Below are positions 1 to 6,440 of a stretch of 10,332 bases of DNA, one piece after another. Origin of the DNA: Rhodospirillales bacterium (GTDB lineage: Bacteria; Pseudomonadota; Alphaproteobacteria; Rhodospirillales; JAPHTL01); the NCBI GenBank assembly GCA_026193355.1, contig JAPHTL010000043.1, forward strand, positions 1 through 10,332, in the 5' to 3' direction. Under the pieces are notes generated by a model. The model was not told where the DNA came from, did not search any database, and saw only the letters and a program-made list of their open reading frames with translations. Position 1 is the first letter of the stretch, and the number at the start of each line of letters is the position of its first letter. A program made the translations under genes and the position numbers.

Positions 1-1051
1 CGATCGAAAATCGCGCCTCATTGCCAATAACCTCAGCCGAAAGACGAATAACAGCTCCCTTGCCGGAAAATTTGATTGCATTATCGAGAAGGTTTCCAAT
101 CGTTGCCGTCAGGCGGATGCGATCGGCAACAACACTTCCTGCCTCGCCTTTCATTTCCGTTTCCAACCGCATGTCGGACCTGACAAGACGTTTTGCAAGC
201 TTGCCGGCCAGATCATCGAAAACATCCTCCACGGCAAAGGTCTCAGGCACGAGCTCGCTATCCCCGGCCATAAACTCCGCAAGGTCCAGAATTGCCTTGA
301 CGTTGTTGTGCAGCCGTCCACCCGCTTCGTGGATATGCTCAACCCAATCCTTACGCTCGTCATCCGCCACCATCGAATATTGAAGAAGTTCAGAGAACCC
401 GATGATCGCGTTCAAAGGCGTGTTCAGTTCGTGACTTATCATGCTAAGAAACTCTGACTTCAGCCGGTCGGCGGCTTCAAGTTCCCGGTTCTTGGCTTCC
501 AGTTCCCGGTTTTTGGCCGACAGATCTTCGGCCAGTTCCATCGCCTTTCCGGTCATGCTTTCGACTTCACGGTGCAGCCGCTCATTGAACGAACGATTAC
601 CATGGCGCAGCGCAATCATTTCCTCGCCCCGACGAATCGAATGGAGGAGGTATTCCGGGGAAATCGGCTTCGTCAAGAAATCCTGGGCGCCAAGTTGCAG
701 GGCTTCAATCGCTTCCTTCATGCCAGCATGTCCGGTTACGACGACCAGGTAGATGTCTCGGTTTCCACCATCCAACGCCCTGATCTGCCGCGCCATTTCC
801 AGGCCATCCATTCCAGGCATCCGAATGTCCGTCACAACAACGGCCACATCTTCCCTTTGCCGAAGAATTGAAAGTGCGGATGAAGCATCATAGGCAGGAA
901 TGCACTCGAAACCTTCGTCTTCAAGCTGTTCGACAAGCTCTTCGACGATATCGGGTTCGTCATCAACAACAAGAACGCTTCTCGGCACGTCAGATGAAAT
1001 AACCCCACCATGTCCGGCATCAACACCTGTTAACTCTTGCGCCTGGCTCAT
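1..1051 (-). CDS. Hybrid sensor histidine kinase with N-terminal receiver domain (partial, C-terminus beyond the window)
   Basis: The frame is open from ATG 1051 to the window edge, giving 350 residues without a stop. Residues about 24-140 form a response-regulator receiver domain: acidic pair D30/D31, phospho-acceptor D75 in VVVTDIRMPGMDG, T106 and K128 in the LTKPI motif. Residues about 155-200 are a charged coiled coil with the repeat NRELEAKNRELEA. A HisKA dimerisation domain follows, with phospho-accepting H207 in SHELNTPLNAIIGFSELL. The ATPase domain starts near residue 270, and its N-box NLLDNAIKFS is at 320-329; the G-boxes lie outside the window. There is no membrane segment, so it is probably cytosolic and takes input by phosphotransfer to D75 or through a partner. 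The start is supported by AAGGAG six bases upstream. The H-box has Asn where Arg is usual (HELRTP). GC looks lower than in the neighbours. The signal and the cognate regulator are unknown. Confidence 0.93.
   Translation of the reverse strand, partial: MSQAQELTGVDAGHGGVISSDVPRSVLVVDDEPDIVEELVEQLEDEGFECIPAYDASSALSILRQREDVAVVVTDIRMPGMDGLEMARQIRALDGGNRDIYLVVVTGHAGMKEAIEALQLGAQDFLTKPISPEYLLHSIRRGEEMIALRHGNRSFNERLHREVESMTGKAMELAEDLSAKNRELEAKNRELEAADRLKSEFLSMISHELNTPLNAIIGFSELLQYSMVADDERKDWVEHIHEAGGRLHNNVKAILDLAEFMAGDSELVPETFAVEDVFDDLAGKLAKRLVRSDMRLETEMKGEAGSVVADRIRLTATIGNLLDNAIKFSGKGAVIRLSAEVIGNEARFSI
480..521 (-). repeat. Tandem 21-base repeat encoding a coiled-coil heptad
   Basis: Two adjacent 21-base units (480-500 and 501-521) share the core agttcccggtt and the segment ttggc, and differ at only a few positions. 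Read on the minus strand they encode the repeated heptad NRELEAK/NRELEAA, in the signalling helix between the receiver and HisKA domains. Twenty-one bases equals exactly one heptad, so a gain or loss keeps the coiled-coil phase. Confidence 0.75.
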
Positions 1052-1067
1052 TCGAATCTCCTTATAC

Positions 1068-1085
1068 GGAATAATTCCAATTATT
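1068..1085. promoter_or_regulatory. AT-rich inverted repeat upstream of the hybrid kinase (possible operator)
   Basis: The arms aataatt (1070-1076) and aattatt (1079-1085) are perfect inverted copies separated by CC. An overlapping perfect 11-base palindrome, ggaataattcc, covers 1068-1078. The element lies just upstream of the AAGGAG ribosome binding site (1058-1063). A weak candidate promoter for the kinase sits beside it on the minus strand: TTGCAG (1108-1113) and GATAAT (1083-1088), with a rather long 19-base spacer. A role as operator or 5' leader hairpin is inference. Confidence 0.3.
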
Positions 1086-1138
1086 ATCTGGGAAATGCGA
1101 AGGTCGGCTGCAAGTTTTTTGATTCTCCGGAACAGATC

Positions 1139-1175
1139 GAAAAAGAAAAACCCCGATCTTAATCGACCGGGGTTT
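1139..1175 (-). terminator. Rho-independent terminator of iorAB
   Basis: On the minus strand, 30 bases after the iorB stop, an 8-bp stem AAACCCCG (1168-1175) pairs with CGGGGTTT (1148-1155) across a 12-base loop. It is followed by a T-rich run TTTTTCTTTTTC (1139-1150). The position and orientation fit the end of the iorA-iorB transcript and insulate the kinase gene downstream. Confidence 0.85.
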
Positions 1176-1205
1176 CAGTTCATCAGAACCTGAAGCCAGC
1201 AGAGA

Positions 1206-1844
1206 TCAGGCTGCTGTTTCGGTGCTTTTTTGTGTATTGCCGACCGAGGCGGTGGCCTGTCGGCCTGCCTCAAACGCCTTTGCATTGAGTTCCGCCAATT
1301 CTTCTTTCTTGGCGCGGAACCGTTCGACGATGATTTCCTTCAATGTTTCCGCCGGGAATGGCAAACGATCGGCGATAGCGCCCATCATGATCGTGTTGAC
1401 CATGCGCAGGTCGCCCAATTCGCGGGCGATGGCCCCGGCGTCGAAATCGAACACCTCGATCCCCGCCTTGCGCATCTCGGCAATCGGGTCGTCGGGATAG
1501 TCAAACAGCCCGAGGCTGACCACCGGCGGGACAAGCCGGTTCACGTTGACCATCGCCACGCCGCCAGGCTTCAGGTGCGTCACCCAGCGCAGCGCCTCGG
1601 CCGGCTCGAAACCGACGATGATATCCGCATCGCCCGGCGCGATGACGGGCGACAACACGCGCGTCCCAAACCGCACATGCGAGGTCACCACCCCGCCACG
1701 CTGCGCCATCCCCGCGACCTCGGTCTTCTTGACGTCAAGGCCCAGGGAAATAGCCGCCTGGGAAAGAATTTCGGAAGCGGTCATCACGCCCTGTCCGCCG
1801 ATGCCGACAACCAGGATGTTGGTTGTTTCTGGTTCTTTGCTCAT
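1206..1844 (-). CDS. iorB: Indolepyruvate:ferredoxin oxidoreductase, beta subunit
   Basis: This 212-residue protein is the small subunit that, with IorA, oxidatively decarboxylates aryl-pyruvates (indolepyruvate, phenylpyruvate) with CoA and ferredoxin in the cytosol. It belongs to the pyruvate/2-oxoacid ferredoxin oxidoreductase gamma-domain family. The N-terminal glycine motif VVGIGGQGVMTASEIL (about residues 12-27) and the following EVAGMAQRGGVVTSHVRFG are typical of it. The length is close to the usual roughly 200 residues. I chose ATG 1844: the stop of iorA, TAAGGGGGGTGGGC, directly precedes it and supplies a G-rich Shine-Dalgarno. GTG 1850, two codons earlier, sits inside that tract and is less likely. 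The gap after iorA is 11 bases, so the two genes are co-transcribed and probably translationally coupled. A terminator follows at 1139-1175. Confidence 0.93.
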   Translation of the reverse strand: MSKEPETTNILVVGIGGQGVMTASEILSQAAISLGLDVKKTEVAGMAQRGGVVTSHVRFGTRVLSPVIAPGDADIIVGFEPAEALRWVTHLKPGGVAMVNVNRLVPPVVSLGLFDYPDDPIAEMRKAGIEVFDFDAGAIARELGDLRMVNTIMMGAIADRLPFPAETLKEIIVERFRAKKEELAELNAKAFEAGRQATASVGNTQKSTETAA

Positions 1845-1855
1845 GCCCACCCCCC

Positions 1856-3706
1856 TTACATCACTGTCGCCACATCGCCCACAGGGACGATGGCGTTCGG
1901 TCCGCAGGTCTGCGGGCAGAAGTCGCAGCCGGTGCAGGCTGCCGTTTCAATTGTCACCCATGCCTTCTCGACTTCCTTGCCGTTCTTGCGCACCTCGGTC
2001 TCACGCCGGGTGACGTGAATCGCAGGGCAACCGACGTTGAGACAGTTGGCGCAACCGGTGCACGCCTCGTCAATGACCTTAAGCGGCGGGCTCTTGTGGA
2101 AGCTGTCGATCAGCACACAGGGCTGGCCGGTCAGGATCACCGAAGGTTCGTCGATGGCGGTCTCTTCCTTGATCGTCTTGTAAAGGGTGGGGAGCTCATA
2201 GGCGTTCACGACCCGAATGCGTTCCTTCTTGATGCCCACCGCCTCGCACAGCTTGGCGAAGTCGACGCGCGGCGCTTCATCGCCATGGATATCGCGGCCG
2301 GAACCCGCATGATCCTGGCCGCCGGTCATGCCGGTTGCGCTGTTGTCGAGCAGCATAAGGGTCACGTTGCCCTTATTGTAGGTCAGGTCGAGCAGACCGT
2401 TGACCCCCATGTGGAGGAAGGTTGAATCGCCGATAACCGCCACCACCGATTTCTTTTCGTCGGCCTCACCCTTGGCGAGCGCCATGCCCTGAGCCATGGT
2501 GATGGAAGCCCCCATGCAGGTGGTGGTGTCGAGCGCGTTCCACGGATGCCCTGCGCCCAACGTATAGCAGCCGATATCACCCGAGATCAGCGTCTGCCGG
2601 TGCAGTCTGGACAGGCAGTAATAGACAGGCAGGTGCGGGCAGCCGACGCACATGGTCGGCGGGCGGGGGAAAACCGCCGCCGCTTGCGGGGGTTCGGCCT
2701 CGACCTTTTCGCCCAGCAGCCCCTTGACCGCGGGAACAAGGACATTGGGCGTCAGTTCGTGCAGGCGCGGCAGGATATCCTTGCCATGAACATGGATGCC
2801 TGCGGCCAAAAGCTCCATTTCCATCAGGGGCTCGGTTTCCTCGACCACGACAACCTTGCCGACCTTGGCGGCAAAGGCGCGCAGGCGCTCCTTGGGCAGG
2901 GGGTGACTGAACCCGAGTTTGAACACCGGCGCATCGGGGAAGGATTCCCTCACATGCATATAGGCCGGACCGGAGGTGATAAAACCGACGCGATCATCCG
3001 AACCGTCTTCCTCGACGTTGAGGTCGGTCATCTCGCTGAAAGCGGTCATTCTGCCTTCCCGGTCAAGCTGCCACGGCAGGCGTTTCTTCGCCGTGGTCGG
3101 CACCAGAACCCACTGCCCCGGGTCTGAAACAAACCCGGTGGCCGGGCGCTCTACCCTTTCGCCGACGGTGACCAGAGTCTTGACGTGGCAGATGCGGGTG
3201 GTCATCCGCAGGATCACCGGGGTGCAGAACTCCTCGGAAATCTCGAAGGCCCGCTTGGTCATCTCGTAGGCTTCCTGCGAGTCCGCGGGCTCCAGGATCG
3301 GCAGGTGGCCGAAACGGCCCCAGAAGCGGGAATCCTGTTCGTTCTGCGATGACGACAGCCCCACATCGTCGGCGATGGCGATGACCAGACCGCCCCCGAC
3401 GCCGGCAAGGGTCTGCGACATCAGGGCGTCCGACGCGACGTTCATGCCAACGTGCTTCATCGCGCAAAAGGCGCGGGCGCCGACGACGGATGCGCCGATC
3501 GCCACTTCCAGAGAGACTTTCTCGTTCACCGACCACTGGGCGCGCAGGTCAGGATAAAAGGCGATGTTTTCGAGAATTTCCGTCGAAGGCGTTCCGGGAT
3601 AGGCGGTGGCCAGTTTCACACCGGCCTCCCACACGGCACGAGCGACGGCCTCGTTTCCTGACAAGAGGTGCCGCGTCTCTGCGGCGGCTTTAACAACGGC
3701 GTGCAC
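1856..3706 (-). CDS. iorA: Indolepyruvate:ferredoxin oxidoreductase, alpha subunit
   Basis: This 616-residue protein is the catalytic subunit of the thiamine-diphosphate enzyme that turns aryl-pyruvates into aryl-acyl-CoA plus CO2 and reduced ferredoxin. The N-terminal pyrimidine-binding domain begins with LLSGNEAVARA and AYPGTPSTEILE (residues about 14-46). CVGCPH at 353-358 introduces the ThDP-binding domain, with IGDSTFLHMG (425-434) and LLDNSATGMTGGQ (452-464) as the Mg/diphosphate region. Two 4Fe-4S motifs close the protein: CTGCANCLNVGCP (549-561) and CTGCDFCPQTCG (591-602). The second ends in CG rather than the usual CP. Length matches the family. The start is GTG 3706: a stop codon lies a few codons upstream, GGGAGG sits about 10 bases before it, and the N-terminus then has the family's usual short lead before the GNEA motif. 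Gene order iorA-iorB is standard. Confidence 0.95.
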   Translation of the reverse strand: MHAVVKAAAETRHLLSGNEAVARAVWEAGVKLATAYPGTPSTEILENIAFYPDLRAQWSVNEKVSLEVAIGASVVGARAFCAMKHVGMNVASDALMSQTLAGVGGGLVIAIADDVGLSSSQNEQDSRFWGRFGHLPILEPADSQEAYEMTKRAFEISEEFCTPVILRMTTRICHVKTLVTVGERVERPATGFVSDPGQWVLVPTTAKKRLPWQLDREGRMTAFSEMTDLNVEEDGSDDRVGFITSGPAYMHVRESFPDAPVFKLGFSHPLPKERLRAFAAKVGKVVVVEETEPLMEMELLAAGIHVHGKDILPRLHELTPNVLVPAVKGLLGEKVEAEPPQAAAVFPRPPTMCVGCPHLPVYYCLSRLHRQTLISGDIGCYTLGAGHPWNALDTTTCMGASITMAQGMALAKGEADEKKSVVAVIGDSTFLHMGVNGLLDLTYNKGNVTLMLLDNSATGMTGGQDHAGSGRDIHGDEAPRVDFAKLCEAVGIKKERIRVVNAYELPTLYKTIKEETAIDEPSVILTGQPCVLIDSFHKSPPLKVIDEACTGCANCLNVGCPAIHVTRRETEVRKNGKEVEKAWVTIETAACTGCDFCPQTCGPNAIVPVGDVATVM

Positions 3707-3752
3707 TGGGGGGTTCCCTCCCTGCTATCTGGTTATGATTTTTGTCGTCCTC

Positions 3753-3789
3753 GGTCCCATCACCGGTTTGGTCCGGTTGTTCGGGGACC
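3753..3789. promoter_or_regulatory. Nested inverted repeat upstream of iorA (possible operator or leader hairpin)
   Basis: The outer arms ggtccc (3753-3758) and gggacc (3784-3789) are perfect 6-bp inverted copies. Nested inside are accgg (3762-3766) and ccggt (3773-3777) around a 6-base loop. No T-run follows on the minus strand, so it is not a convincing terminator for the protease gene upstream. It lies where the iorA transcript would begin if the candidate promoter at 3792-3820 is real. That position suits an operator or a 5' leader structure. Confidence 0.4.
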
Positions 3790-3791
3790 CA

Positions 3792-3820
3792 ACAATATCT
3801 TTTTTGCACCTGCACAGCAA
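3792..3820 (-). promoter_or_regulatory. iorA: Candidate sigma-70-type promoter for iorAB
   Basis: On the minus strand, TTGCTG (3815-3820) and TATTGT (3792-3797) are separated by exactly 17 bases. The -35 keeps the TTG core and the -10 matches TATAAT at four of six positions. Transcription would start near 3785, leaving a leader of roughly 80 bases before GTG 3706. The match is imperfect and has only been judged by eye. Confidence 0.35.
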
Positions 3821-3838
3821 CAGGAAGGGACGTTTGCG

Positions 3839-4600
3839 TCAGGGGATCAGGATGAGCGTATCGCCGTCGACCCGATAGCCCGACAGCATGTTAAGAAAGC
3901 TCATACCCAAGAGAGACTGGGCCATTGGCGCGCTGTTCACATGGGCGCGCACATCGCGTAGATGGATGGAGCCGACAGCCATGTCATCGACAACGACGGG
4001 GGCCGCCTTCACAATGCCGTTAGCTGTCCGGAAACGCTGAACGTAATCCAGTTGTCGGGGATAAAGTCCGACCCGATCCGCATCGTCCTGCGTCAGCACG
4101 ACGGAGGACGCCCCGGTATCGACCATGAACCGGATGGTGCGGCCGTTCACCGCGGCTTCCAGATGAAAGTGCCCGTTGGCGGAACGCCGCAGCGCAACCG
4201 ATCCATCATTGAACGAACCGCCATCGACCGCCATCGGCCTTGCCGGCATCATTTCCCCGACCATGCGGTCGGAAACGAACCCCAGTTCCCCCCGGAAGCT
4301 GTAGCCGAGCAGAAGAACGCCACTAATACCGATCCATACCGCGGCATAACGCAGCGCGACACCAAGCCGCAGCCCGTAATGCATGAACCCGGCGGAAACA
4401 AGGATCAGGACACCGATCAGTCTGGCGAAACCGACCTGGTCGTTCTGGTCGTTCAACGCGCCGGGAAACCGCCAGAACAGGTAGCCGGTCAGCGCCGCAA
4501 AGCCCACCACGCCCAGGATCAACACCCAGGGACCGCGTTGCGCCCTGCCAGAGGGTTTTTCGGGTGGGTTTTCCGGAATCTTCCAGGGGCCTTCGTTCAT
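3839..4600 (-). CDS. Membrane-anchored retropepsin-like aspartic protease (TIGR02281-type, clan AA)
   Basis: This protein of 253 residues has three hydrophobic helices in its first half, about residues 25-43, 59-77 and 82-102, counted from ATG 4600. A soluble domain follows that starts HFHLEAAVNGRTIRFMVDTGAS. The VDTGAS motif, with catalytic Asp near residue 161, and SLLGMSFLNML near 229-239 mark a single-lobe retroviral-type aspartic protease, which is expected to act as a dimer. Proteins of this alphaproteobacterial family are poorly characterised, and the substrate is unknown. The protease domain is probably periplasmic, by inference from family and topology. GTG 4609 is an alternative start three codons earlier, but GAGG just before ATG 4600 favours the shorter form. 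It is divergent from the DUF3572 gene with 59 bases between them, and 132 bases upstream of iorA on the same strand, with no convincing terminator between. Confidence 0.85.
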   Translation of the reverse strand: MNEGPWKIPENPPEKPSGRAQRGPWVLILGVVGFAALTGYLFWRFPGALNDQNDQVGFARLIGVLILVSAGFMHYGLRLGVALRYAAVWIGISGVLLLGYSFRGELGFVSDRMVGEMMPARPMAVDGGSFNDGSVALRRSANGHFHLEAAVNGRTIRFMVDTGASSVVLTQDDADRVGLYPRQLDYVQRFRTANGIVKAAPVVVDDMAVGSIHLRDVRAHVNSAPMAQSLLGMSFLNMLSGYRVDGDTLILIP

Positions 4601-4659
4601 CCGCCTCACGCCATTTTCGCCCGCTATCGGGGCAACGATCCGTGGTGTAGGATAGAACC

Positions 4660-4947
4660 ATGAAACATGACTGGGCGGAAGTGATTGCGCTCACAGCGCT
4701 GGCCCACATCGGCGGCGATGAGCGGGCATTGATCGGCTTTCTGGCGCAATCAGGCGCTGGACCCGGTGACCTGCGCGCACGCATCGGCGATCCGGAGTTT
4801 CTGGCTGGCGTGATTGACTATCTGCTGGCCAATGAACCCCTGCTTCTGGCGTTCTGCGAAGCGGAAGGACTGTCGCCCGATGTTCCCGCCCGTGCGCGCC
4901 GCGCCCTTCCGGGCGGTGAAGCCATGGACGGAACCTTGCCGTTCTGA
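4660..4947 (+). CDS. DUF3572 family protein
   Basis: This small, mostly helical 95-residue protein has no membrane segment or signal peptide. The arrangement ALTALAHIGGDERALIGFLAQSG, then DLRARIGDPEFL, then LLANEPLLLAFCEAEGL matches what I recall of DUF3572, a short family of unknown function in Alphaproteobacteria; that assignment is from memory of the family. It is the only plus-strand gene here. The upstream sequence taggat (4648-4653) can be read in two ways: as an AGGAT Shine-Dalgarno six bases from the ATG, or as a -10 hexamer giving a nearly leaderless transcript. The gene is convergent with livF, with nine bases between their stop codons and no visible terminator. Function is unknown. 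Confidence 0.82.
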   Translation: MKHDWAEVIALTALAHIGGDERALIGFLAQSGAGPGDLRARIGDPEFLAGVIDYLLANEPLLLAFCEAEGLSPDVPARARRALPGGEAMDGTLPF

Positions 4948-4956
4948 ACTTTCGTA

Positions 4957-5658
4957 TCAGAGTCCCAGATAGGCCTGCTTGACCCTGTCATTATCCAGTA
5001 GCGCGGCGCCACTGTCTGAAAGGACGATCCGACCGGTCTCCAGAACATAGCCGCGATCGGCGATCGACAGCGCCGCAAAGGCATTCTGTTCGACCAGAAA
5101 GATGGTCGTGCCTTCGGCCTTCAGCTCCAGAATCGTTCCAAAAATTTCGCGGACCAGATTGGGGGCCAACCCCATGCTCGGTTCATCGAGAAGGAGAAGC
5201 TTGGGACGCGCCATCAGGGCGCGTGCGATGGCCAGCATCTGTTGCTGACCACCGGACAATGTGCCTGCGGGGTCCTTCCTCTTTGTCTTGAGGATCGGGA
5301 ACATCGCATACATTTTTTCGAGATCGGTATCGAGGCCGCGCATCCGCCGGGTGAAGGCCCCCAGGCACAGGTTGTCCTCAACGCTGAGGGGGCCGAACAT
5401 CTGCCGGCCTTCCGGGACCTGCGCAATCCCGTACATGACACGGGCGTCGGCGCTCATCTGCCCCATGTCCCTGCCCTTGAATTCGATGCTGCCGCCGGTC
5501 ATGGGCTGCACCCCGGAAATGGTCCGCAGCAGGGTCGTCTTGCCCGCGCCGTTGCCCCCCACGAGCACCACCAGCTCGCCTTCGTGCACCTCCAGGTCGA
5601 TGCCGTAAAGAGCCTGGATGCGTCCGTAATGGCTGGTCAGTCCCGAAACCTTAAGCAT
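4957..5658 (-). CDS. livF: Branched-chain amino acid type ABC transporter, ATP-binding protein LivF
   Basis: This 233-residue protein is one of the two cytosolic ATPases that drive Liv-type import. Walker A is GGNGAGKTT (34-42), the Q-loop Gln is in IAQVPEGRQMF (Q80), the signature is LSGGQQQ (134-140), and Walker B is LLLLDEPSMGLAPN (154-167). The switch region reads FLVEQN, with Gln where the H-loop His usually sits, which is the common LivF form. The C-terminus AYLGL is also typical. The ATG at 5658 lies two bases after the livG stop, with AAAGGG at the end of livG as the ribosome binding site. It is therefore the last gene of livHMGF. I see no clear terminator between it and the convergent DUF3572 gene. 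Confidence 0.96.
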   Translation of the reverse strand: MLKVSGLTSHYGRIQALYGIDLEVHEGELVVLVGGNGAGKTTLLRTISGVQPMTGGSIEFKGRDMGQMSADARVMYGIAQVPEGRQMFGPLSVEDNLCLGAFTRRMRGLDTDLEKMYAMFPILKTKRKDPAGTLSGGQQQMLAIARALMARPKLLLLDEPSMGLAPNLVREIFGTILELKAEGTTIFLVEQNAFAALSIADRGYVLETGRIVLSDSGAALLDNDRVKQAYLGL

Positions 5659-5660
5659 CG

Positions 5661-6440
5661 CTATCCCTTTACCGCCGCTGCCTCGCTGCCCAGGTAGGCG
5701 GCGATCACCTCGGGGTCATGGCGAACGTGTTCGGCCGTTCCCTCGGTCAGTTTTCGTCCATAGTCAAGGACCAGGATGTGGTCTGAAATTCCCATCACCA
5801 GATGCATGTCGTGTTCGACGAGAGCCACGGTAACACCGCTTTCGCTGACCTTGCGGATCAGTTCATCGATTTCACCGGTTTCAGACGGATTGAGCCCCGC
5901 GGCGGGTTCATCCAGCAAAAGAAGCCTTGGCCCGGTGGCCAGCGCGCGGGCAATTTCCAGTCGTTTAAGGGCCCCATAGGACATGGACGCAGCGTCATGG
6001 TTGACGTACTGCCCCAACCCGACAAACGCCATCAATTCGGCCGCCTTTTCACGGGCCTCGCGTTCCTTGCGGGCCATGCCGCCAATGCGGAACAGCGCAT
6101 GGTCTATCCGTTTGTCCAGATGCCTGTGCAAGCCGACCATGACGTTTTCGACCGCCGTCATGTTCATGAAGATTTGCAGGTTCTGGAACGTCCGGGACAG
6201 GCCCATATCGGCCAGATTATACGGCGTCTTGCCGCCGATGAATTCACCGCCGAAGAAAACACGTCCCTCCGTCGGCGTGTAGACGCCGGTGATCAGGTTG
6301 AACAGCGTCGTCTTGCCCGCGCCGTTCGGTCCAATGATCGAAAAGATCGCGCCTTCACTGATGGTGAAGCCGAGTTCATCGACCGCCCGAACGCCACCGA
6401 ATTCCTTGGTCAACCCTTCGACTGTCAGGACGGCCGTCAT
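5661..6440 (-). CDS. livG: Branched-chain amino acid type ABC transporter, ATP-binding protein LivG
   Basis: This 259-residue protein is the second ATPase of the importer and forms a heterodimer with LivF under the membrane pair LivH/LivM. Walker A is GPNGAGKTT (37-45), the Q-loop is in LSRTFQNLQIF, and Walker B is LLLLDEPAAGLNP with D177/E178. The H-loop is VEHDMHLVMGISD with H210. The signature reads MSYGALKRLEIARAL (153-167), close to the LivG-typical LSYGQQRRLEIARAL. The insertion between the Q-loop and the signature (residues about 105-150) is characteristic of LivG as opposed to LivF. Its ATG overlaps the livM stop as ATGA (6437-6440), which indicates translational coupling. Only two bases separate it from livF. 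Confidence 0.96.
   Translation of the reverse strand: MTAVLTVEGLTKEFGGVRAVDELGFTISEGAIFSIIGPNGAGKTTLFNLITGVYTPTEGRVFFGGEFIGGKTPYNLADMGLSRTFQNLQIFMNMTAVENVMVGLHRHLDKRIDHALFRIGGMARKEREAREKAAELMAFVGLGQYVNHDAASMSYGALKRLEIARALATGPRLLLLDEPAAGLNPSETGEIDELIRKVSESGVTVALVEHDMHLVMGISDHILVLDYGRKLTEGTAEHVRHDPEVIAAYLGSEAAAVKG

Noticed and set aside
1230..2018. A 262-codon plus-strand open frame antisense to iorB and the end of iorA
   Set aside because: The minus-strand frames carry clear IorA/IorB motifs over the same bases, and the plus-strand product resembles nothing known.
3753..3789. Inverted repeat as a terminator for the protease gene
   Set aside because: No T-run follows on the minus strand. A T-run exists on the plus strand, about 10 bases from the stem, but no plus-strand gene ends there.
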